Source: Nostoc sp. WHI (GTDB lineage: Bacteria > Cyanobacteriota > Cyanobacteriia > Cyanobacteriales > Nostocaceae). From it: DNA of 45,606 bases. The stretch lies in the NCBI RefSeq assembly GCF_015714725.1, contig NZ_WBKM01000271.1, forward strand, positions 1 through 45,606, read 5' to 3'. The notes under the pieces were generated by a model. The model ran no database searches. It was not told the origin of the DNA and saw nothing but the letters and a program-made list of their open reading frames with translations. This document shows positions 40,400-45,606 of the stretch, piece after piece. Every line of letters begins with the position of its first letter. Within the stretch, counting starts at the first letter, position 1. Position numbers and translations under genes: made by a program.

Positions 40400-40842
40400 G
40401 CGGCTGTAACGCCGTTAAATAAGATGCTTTGAGCAATCCAAAGCACCAGGATTATGAAAAACACGCCTATGGGCTGTTGAACCATCTGCGTTACTTCCTG
40501 TCCTTCACCAATGCCGTTCGCAACTTTAAGCCCTGAAGCCACAAAGTATACAAACAAAATCACTGTGATAAAGGCATTTATCACCGCCGGAAGTGCTTTA
40601 ATGGCGGTAGTAGCAGCCGCTGCACCACCGCCACCAATACCACCCGCCCCCCCGAACATACAAGTCATTGCTACCTGAGCCGAATCGAACAAGCCCCACC
40701 CATAAGAGGGCATCGACTGCATGACAATGATTGTCGCCGTACCTGCCGCGTAAATGTGATGCTGATACTTGCGCCCAATCGCCGCGCTAGCCTTAGCCAG
40801 AACTTGAGATTGTGTTCTTCGCACAGAATTATTAGATGCCAA
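40393..40842 (-). CDS. VirB2/TrbC-like major pilin precursor
   Basis: A 149-aa protein with a long basic leader (residues 1-30), a first hydrophobic segment (33-47), a glycine/alanine-rich stretch (GGAGGIGGGGAAAATT, 64-79), and two transmembrane helices (about 84-104 and 124-144). The two-helix C-terminal part is the typical VirB2 pilin layout; cleavage probably occurs near the YGWGLFDSAQ segment (47-56). It is first of the structural genes. Confidence 0.7.
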   Translation of the reverse strand: MASNNSVRRTQSQVLAKASAAIGRKYQHHIYAAGTATIIVMQSMPSYGWGLFDSAQVAMTCMFGGAGGIGGGGAAAATTAIKALPAVINAFITVILFVYFVASGLKVANGIGEGQEVTQMVQQPIGVFFIILVLWIAQSILFNGVTAAC

Positions 40843-40875
40843 GAGAATTGCTCCTTTACTTCATAAACATAAAAA

Positions 40876-41187
40876 TCACTTTTTCGATCCTCTTTGAAGA
40901 AACTCATTTTCTATGTCAGCTAAAGTATGCTCTCTAGCTAATGAGCGAATTTCTTGAAGTACTGCAATATGACACTTGTATAGCTTTGCATAGCCATTTA
41001 GCCCACCTGTTTTAGTATTGGTGAACTTATTGAACTCTGGTAAATACTTCCGAGCGATATTCAAGTATGCTTGTAGTTGTCTTGCAGAAACTTTTGGCTT
41101 TAACATCGCCGCAACTTCTGGTCTTGTTAGTTCTTCATTTTGCCAGGTTAACCCCCCTATCCCCATGATTCTGAGAACTTCTTGCAA
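40876..41187 (-). CDS. Helix-turn-helix-like regulator, 103 aa
   Basis: A basic helical protein with a LTRPEVAAMLKPKVSARQLQ segment that resembles a helix-turn-helix and a helical C-terminus. The open frame begins at TTG 41187; ATG 41166 (MGIGGLTWQ) is in frame and more usual. It precedes the pilin gene by 33 bp and could control the transfer operon. Confidence 0.55.
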   Translation of the reverse strand: MQEVLRIMGIGGLTWQNEELTRPEVAAMLKPKVSARQLQAYLNIARKYLPEFNKFTNTKTGGLNGYAKLYKCHIAVLQEIRSLAREHTLADIENEFLQRGSKK

Positions 41188-41208
41188 CTTCTAACTATAC
41201 ATAAAATA

Positions 41209-41228
41209 CCCGCCTTTTTCATGGCGGG
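41209..41228 (-). terminator. Short GC hairpin between regulators
   Basis: CCCGCC (41209-41214) pairs with GGCGGG (41223-41228) around an 8-nt loop. On the minus strand it is followed by TATTTTAT. It could terminate or attenuate transcription from the 41477 gene towards the transfer operon. Confidence 0.5.
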
Positions 41229-41270
41229 GGAGTGTCATTTTAAAAAATATTAGCGGTCACAAAAAACTGG

Positions 41271-41477
41271 TTAAAGATAAGAATTGAGCGCTTTTCCTTC
41301 CCGTTCCCACTTTTCATCTAAAAGACGACAAGCTACGCGAACAACATTCTGAGGATTCCGTTTATGTTCTCCTGGCATATTCCAGTTCCGGGTAGTGTAT
41401 TCACTTTCGTACCCCAAAACCAGGGCAAGCTCTCGATAACTTAATTTCCACTTCTTCTTAAACTCTATTGGGTGCAT
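41271..41477 (-). CDS. Small HTH protein, 68 aa
   Basis: A short basic protein with a helix-turn-helix-like segment, KLSYRELALVLGYESEYTT, in its first half. The start ATG 41477 is the first codon after an AT-rich divergent region. As the first gene of the leftward block, it is a candidate autoregulator. It shares the 201-bp upstream region with the divergent 41679 gene. Confidence 0.55.
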   Translation of the reverse strand: MHPIEFKKKWKLSYRELALVLGYESEYTTRNWNMPGEHKRNPQNVVRVACRLLDEKWEREGKALNSYL

Positions 41478-41678
41478 AGTATTTATTTGATACTTGCATA
41501 AGGAACTTATCTAATATTTATAACATAATTAGTTAGTCAAATCTTTATATTTTTATCTGGAAAGATAAATCAAATTTTATATTTGCTTATCTTAATATTT
41601 TTCTAAAATATATTAGCCATTTTCGGGTTTATCCAATTTATCTATAATGTAGATATTCTCTTTTAAGCAATTATTTTT
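41478..41678. promoter_or_regulatory. AT-rich divergent promoter region
   Basis: About 85% A/T, between divergent genes. It holds a 7-bp inverted repeat TTTATCT...AGATAAA (41552-41569) and several TTTATATTTT runs. This is a likely operator for the adjacent HTH protein. Individual promoter boxes cannot be chosen with confidence. Confidence 0.5.
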
Positions 41679-42071
41679 ATGTCCAACACAAATGCTAATT
41701 TTCAGCAACTATTCCAACCCAAAAGTCAAGTTAATAAAGATAACGAAAATCCCACGCTATTAGTCAATCGCTTAACTCCTACTGATGATCAAATCAAAGA
41801 CTGGCTACAGTCACCACAAATCAAGCAGTGGCTTACAAAACTACTAATGGGCATACCGAATAATCTCAAAATAGAAGCGATAAATACCATCATCAAAAAT
41901 GTTATACAAAACCCAGACAAAGACTCTCGAGTACAATTCGGTAGTTCAACTATTGGAGTCGATGTTTTACGGTGGCAGCTTTGGGCATCCTATAAATTAC
42001 CTTACGCCAGTGGAATCAAAACTCCTGATTGCCCCTACACTTTGAAAAAACATTTGGATGTTTCCCACTAA
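41679..42071 (+). CDS. Hypothetical protein, 130 aa
   Basis: Not recognised. Soluble. The N-terminal 30 residues are Asn/Gln-rich (NTNANFQQLFQPKSQ), then a helical region (LTPTDDQIKDWLQSPQIKQW and NNLKIEAINTIIKNVI). A diverged direct repeat begins right after its stop codon. Confidence 0.55.
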   Translation: MSNTNANFQQLFQPKSQVNKDNENPTLLVNRLTPTDDQIKDWLQSPQIKQWLTKLLMGIPNNLKIEAINTIIKNVIQNPDKDSRVQFGSSTIGVDVLRWQLWASYKLPYASGIKTPDCPYTLKKHLDVSH

Positions 42072-42150
42072 GTTACCGGATGACATAATCCCGTAGTTTC
42101 ATTAAATTGCCACACAATATACGATCTATTCTTACCAAAACTACCATGCT
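42072..42150 (+). repeat. Diverged direct repeat, copy A
   Basis: Matches 45513-45589 with clear blocks in common: CCGGNTGA-ATAATCCCGTA, TTAAATT-CCAC, and a final CCATGCT. Identity is roughly 70% by eye. The two copies flank the RecD2-like gene and its spacers. Confidence 0.65.
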
Positions 42151-42568
42151 TAACTGCGAACTGAGAATTGCTTCCACTATCTCACAAACAGCAATGACAA
42201 AGAAATAGATAAAAGTACGAAAATAATCCGCACTTCCGTCTCTTTATTTTTAATCAATCATCGTTATATCTTGGAGGATCAAGTAGAGAGCAATGCAACA
42301 GGCGATCGCACACTTGGCGGGCGGGTACGCCATCGCTTGACTGCCATTAACTTAGCAGATGACTAAACCTTGTATTGAAGCTAAATTTAATGACGTTAAC
42401 AGAAACATTTCTTCACATCTATTTTAGGCTCTAGCCCATGAACATCTTTCATCGCCCAAGGAGATTCTTTAGAGTTCGTAAGCCAATTGGATTTTCGATT
42501 TGAGACGATGAGTTAGCTTTAGAGCTACCCTTGTAGAATAACAGAATCTCTCAATTACTCTTTGACTC
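42151..42568. other. Spacer upstream of RecD2-like gene
   Basis: No gene seen. It includes a HIP1 site at about 42302 inside a GC-rich block (GGCGGGCGGGTACGCC) of the interspersed Nostocales type. The promoter of the helicase gene must lie near 42480-42560 but cannot be pinpointed. Confidence 0.5.
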
Positions 42569-44878
42569 ATGATCAGGCTCCTTCAAGTCGAAAAATTTCC
42601 GATTCTGATGTTGCCGGAAATCGAGGCGTATTTAGAAAGTGGACTATTTCGTGGGATTGGCAAGAAAACTGCTCAAACTTTGGTCAATTGCTTTGGAAGT
42701 GAGACTTTATCGATATTAGATAACAACCCCGAAAAGCTTTACACTGTTCCCGGACTAACTCAATATCGTATTGATGGTATTACCAAAGCTTGGTCAGAGA
42801 GTAAAAAGAATCCGAACTTGGGAGTGATTACCCAACTTTTGGCTGTGGGAACTTCATTGAAGTTAGCTTTGAAAATTTGTGACTATTACGGACACAAAAC
42901 TGCAAATGTACTTCAGAACAACCCTTACAGATTAATTGATGATATTGATGGCATCGGTTTTAAGACTGCTGATGAGCTAGCAATATCTCTTGGTATCCCA
43001 CTATACAGCGATACTCGTTATATCTCAGCTTTAATCCATGTTTTAAAATCCGGCTTGCGTGAAGGGAATTGTTTTTTACCGTTTGAGCAATTAGTAAGTA
43101 TTGCCACTGACCTGCTTTCTTCACCACAGCATACGCCCGATGTTCAATTTTTAAATACAATCATTCAACAGTTACTCGAAAAGGGGACTTTAGTTTCGGG
43201 TGATGTTGGTAATAGTGTTTATCTCAAAGCTGCTTATCGGGCTGAACTTTCTGTGACTTTGAAAATTCTTGCTCTCCTTGAGCAACCGACTCACCCCACT
43301 GAACATTTAGAACACTGGTTAGCCCAATTCCAAACTACTGACTATCGCCAACTTTCACGTTTAAGTGATGAACAAATCAGCGCCTTGATGATGGCAGCCA
43401 AACATCCAATTAGCATTATTACTGGTGGCCCTGGTCGAGGGAAAACTTATGTACTGAAAACCTTAGTTGAATGGTTCATTCATACTGATAAAGCGATTGC
43501 ACTTGCCGCTCCAACAGGGAAAGCTGCTAACCGGATGAAAGATGCTACAGGCATTGAAGCAACTACTATTCACCGTTTATTGCAATGGCAGGGGCATCAA
43601 CAGGTTTTTCTTTATAACGAGGAGAATCCTCTAAATCTTGATTGTCTAATCGTTGATGAATTTTCAATGGTTGATATATTTCTGTTCAATTCGCTACTCA
43701 AAGCCTTGGACAAAAAAACCAGAATTGTACTGGTAGGGGACTTTGATCAATTACCCAGTATTGGCGCGGGAATGGTCTTGCGGGATTTAATTGTTTCTGA
43801 ACTCGTGCCAACAACTCTCTTACAGACGATTTATCGCCAACGGCACGAAAGCCCGATTATTTATGCTGCTAATGATGTCAATTCTGGCATAGTCCCTACA
43901 CTGCACAATTTTAATCAAGTTTCTGATTGGATGGATGTCGGTGACTGTGCAATGATTCAAAAAGACTCGCCCCAAGCGACCTCCCAAGCCATCGTTGAGT
44001 TGGTTAAAGCTATTGGCCAGTCAGGTGTTGATTTAAATCAACAACTAATAATCTTAGCGCCCCAAAAACAAGGAGACTGTGGAGTTCACAATCTCAATCA
44101 GCTTCTTGCCCCCATCTTTAACCCAAAACAAGAAGATGAACCACAAGTTGTCTCTGGGTCGGTTGTCTACCGAATCGGCGATCGCGTAATCCAGCTGAAA
44201 AACCGTTATGAAACTGTCCCGCCTGTGATGAATGGCGAGATCGGTCAGGTTATTGCTGTGGAGCCGGAAAAATTTCTGGTTACGATCTCTTGGGAGGGCG
44301 GTGCAGTTGTTAATTATTATCCTGGAGACTTCGAGCAAATTATGCACTCGTTTTGTATAACTTGCCACAAGAGTCAAGGTAGCCAATTTCCTTATGTGAT
44401 TTTCCCATTGGTCAGGGCTAATTACCGGATGTTAACCCGTCAGCTGCTCTACACGACTATGACTCGCGCAATGGGTACATTCATCGCAGTTGGACAGCAT
44501 GAAGCATTGAAAACTGCTGTCGCTACTGATAAACCCGCCCAGCGTTTTACTGGACTAACCAATCTCCTCATTTCACCTGTTGAGCAACTTAGTGAAATCT
44601 GGCAGAGTTTGAGCAACACCAGAAAAACCACTTGTACGACAACATCTTCCCCTACTGTTACTGTCGCTTCTAGGCTACAACAACGCCAACTGACTGCAAC
44701 ACCTGGACAGATGACTACTATTGGTAGTCTCGCACTACAAATGTATGAGTCTAAATATGGTTATCGTCCGTCAAAACAGCCCGAACTTGTCGGGAAGTTT
44801 CGCTTTAATACTTATCACTATGAGACTACCGCAATTGACGAGATTGATTCAGCAATTGACGCAGTTCTCCGCCTTTAA
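42569..44878 (+). CDS. recD2: RecD2-like SF1B DNA helicase
   Basis: A 769-aa protein. The N-terminal part contains two helix-hairpin-helix-rich segments (FRGIGKKTAQTLVNCFG near residues 28-44 and DIDGIGFKTADELAISLG near 127-144), diagnostic of RecD2. The helicase core has Walker A GGPGRGKT (286-293, K292), Walker B DEFSMVD (363-369), GDFDQLPSIGAG, and a C-terminal SH3/UvrD-like segment with CHKSQGSQFPYVIFPL. Family proteins are 5'-3' helicases acting without RecBC, in repair or in plasmid processing. The length is normal. It stands alone on the plus strand and is bracketed by diverged direct repeats. Confidence 0.88.
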   Translation: MIRLLQVEKFPILMLPEIEAYLESGLFRGIGKKTAQTLVNCFGSETLSILDNNPEKLYTVPGLTQYRIDGITKAWSESKKNPNLGVITQLLAVGTSLKLALKICDYYGHKTANVLQNNPYRLIDDIDGIGFKTADELAISLGIPLYSDTRYISALIHVLKSGLREGNCFLPFEQLVSIATDLLSSPQHTPDVQFLNTIIQQLLEKGTLVSGDVGNSVYLKAAYRAELSVTLKILALLEQPTHPTEHLEHWLAQFQTTDYRQLSRLSDEQISALMMAAKHPISIITGGPGRGKTYVLKTLVEWFIHTDKAIALAAPTGKAANRMKDATGIEATTIHRLLQWQGHQQVFLYNEENPLNLDCLIVDEFSMVDIFLFNSLLKALDKKTRIVLVGDFDQLPSIGAGMVLRDLIVSELVPTTLLQTIYRQRHESPIIYAANDVNSGIVPTLHNFNQVSDWMDVGDCAMIQKDSPQATSQAIVELVKAIGQSGVDLNQQLIILAPQKQGDCGVHNLNQLLAPIFNPKQEDEPQVVSGSVVYRIGDRVIQLKNRYETVPPVMNGEIGQVIAVEPEKFLVTISWEGGAVVNYYPGDFEQIMHSFCITCHKSQGSQFPYVIFPLVRANYRMLTRQLLYTTMTRAMGTFIAVGQHEALKTAVATDKPAQRFTGLTNLLISPVEQLSEIWQSLSNTRKTTCTTTSSPTVTVASRLQQRQLTATPGQMTTIGSLALQMYESKYGYRPSKQPELVGKFRFNTYHYETTAIDEIDSAIDAVLRL

Positions 44879-45210
44879 TAAAACCCATGCCCAACATGGG
44901 AACAACGGTCGCATCCAACCACATTCCTCTTGAAGTACACAATAAAATAGTTATCAGTTATAAGTTATCAGTAAACAGTTAAAAGTTTTGATAATTGGGT
45001 TTAAGTTCCCCACTATACGCCGCCAGGACTGATAACTGTTGACTGTTTACTGATTTAACAAAGTTTAGGGGTTTAATTCCCCAGCAATACAGGCAGCACG
45101 TTTTGATGCCTAATTAAAATCCCCGTTACAAAACTTAATTACGTTAGCGCAGCGGGGCGTTCGCTTTTAGCGTCTCGCAGAGAAGCCCATTACGAATTAT
45201 TTTAATATCT
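44879..45210. other. Spacer with inverted repeats
   Basis: ATCAGTAAACAGT (44967-44979) and its perfect complement (45042-45054) are separated by 62 bp. The second arm with the preceding CTGATAACTGTT also resembles 26670-26697. From about 45130 to 45200 lies a GC-rich interspersed block related to 10484-10558. No gene seen. Confidence 0.6.
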
Positions 45211-45444
45211 ATGGCTATTCCGGCAGCAGAGTTAAAGATCGGGCAATCGGTGAAGTATCTGATCGGTACTCGAAGCGGTATGAGTGCGGCAATAACCAAT
45301 ATCAGCAAATCATCTCTTAGTCTCAAAAATACTCATATTGTTACTTTGACCTTTGATGACGATTCATTGCCAAACCACTTAAAAACACAACAACTAACTG
45401 TTTATGACGAATTGCTTGAAGGTTGTGAAATAATCACATTTTAA
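45211..45444 (+). CDS. Small hypothetical protein, 77 aa
   Basis: Not recognised. A beta-rich short protein (AAELKIGQSVKYLIGTRSGM, then HIVTLTFDDDSLPNH), suggesting a small SH3-like barrel. ATG 45211 starts immediately after an interspersed repeat; no ribosome binding site is evident. The codon use is ordinary. Confidence 0.5.
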   Translation: MAIPAAELKIGQSVKYLIGTRSGMSAAITNISKSSLSLKNTHIVTLTFDDDSLPNHLKTQQLTVYDELLEGCEIITF

Positions 45445-45512
45445 AAAATTAAAATTGGCAACAGCAGAGCGCACATTCGCCGCTACAAGTTGAAATTAAT
45501 TAAAATACTAAC

Positions 45513-45589
45513 TTGCCGGCTGATATAATCCCGTATTTTCGTTAAATTCCCACCCCAACCCTGCTCTATCCTTCCCCTTACACCATGCT
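45513..45589 (+). repeat. Diverged direct repeat, copy B
   Basis: Counterpart of 42072-42150 in the same orientation. It lies near the end of the window, so further copies could follow. Confidence 0.65.
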
Positions 45590-45606
45590 ACAAAAAGCGG
45601 TGGGGG

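Overview
The window looks like part or most of a large conjugative plasmid from a filamentous cyanobacterium (Nostoc/Anabaena type). Evidence: many HIP1 palindromes (GCGATCGC), short GC-rich interspersed repeats typical of Nostocales, a MOB_F-type relaxase, and a compact leftward transfer operon resembling the cyanobacterial MPF_C type IV secretion system. No rRNA, tRNA, CRISPR array or core metabolic gene was seen. Several genes use TTG or GTG starts.

Layout. (1) 1-5300: a small four-helix-bundle gene nested in two layers of inverted repeats, then a 1187-aa Strawberry-notch-like helicase whose N-terminus appears to be in another frame, then a P63C-like protein. (2) 5300-9150: two segregation cassettes. 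The first is ParA plus a basic partner, preceded by four 109-bp repeats. The second is an actin-like ParM plus a small partner, preceded by a GGGGGCTATAT repeat cluster. (3) 9150-10600: two small membrane proteins and spacers. (4) 10598-15790: a 1730-aa protein on the minus strand. It carries the DxDGD metal-binding motif and flanking motifs of double-psi beta-barrel RNA polymerases, closest in pattern to eukaryotic-type RNA-dependent RNA polymerases and phage YonO. (5) 15838-16993: small unknown genes. (6) 17246-20066: a second actin-like cassette. Its last gene contains a perfect -1 slippery heptamer (G GGA AAG) that would join a soluble helix-turn-helix protein to a coiled-coil membrane domain. 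A 10-bp-phased repeat array lies upstream. (7) 20783-26068: a 1761-aa relaxase-helicase-Toprim fusion with 61-aa C-terminal repeats and an out-of-frame coiled-coil ORF inside it. A cluster of mixed-orientation repeats follows. (8) 26672-41477 (minus): an Mrr-like nuclease, the coupling protein, VirB9/10/8/6/5/4/3/2-like genes and small regulators. No VirB11-like ATPase is visible. (9) 41679-45606: small unknown genes and a RecD2-like helicase flanked by diverged direct repeats.

How the parts fit: the relaxase would nick and unwind one strand and may prime replication through its Toprim domain. VirD4 and VirB4 would power export through the VirB2-10 channel. Three partition-type cassettes would keep the plasmid stable. 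The polymerase-like protein and the Strawberry-notch helicase are the least explained large genes. The strongest candidates for an undescribed system are that polymerase and the predicted frameshift that would anchor a DNA-binding partner of an actin-like filament to the membrane.
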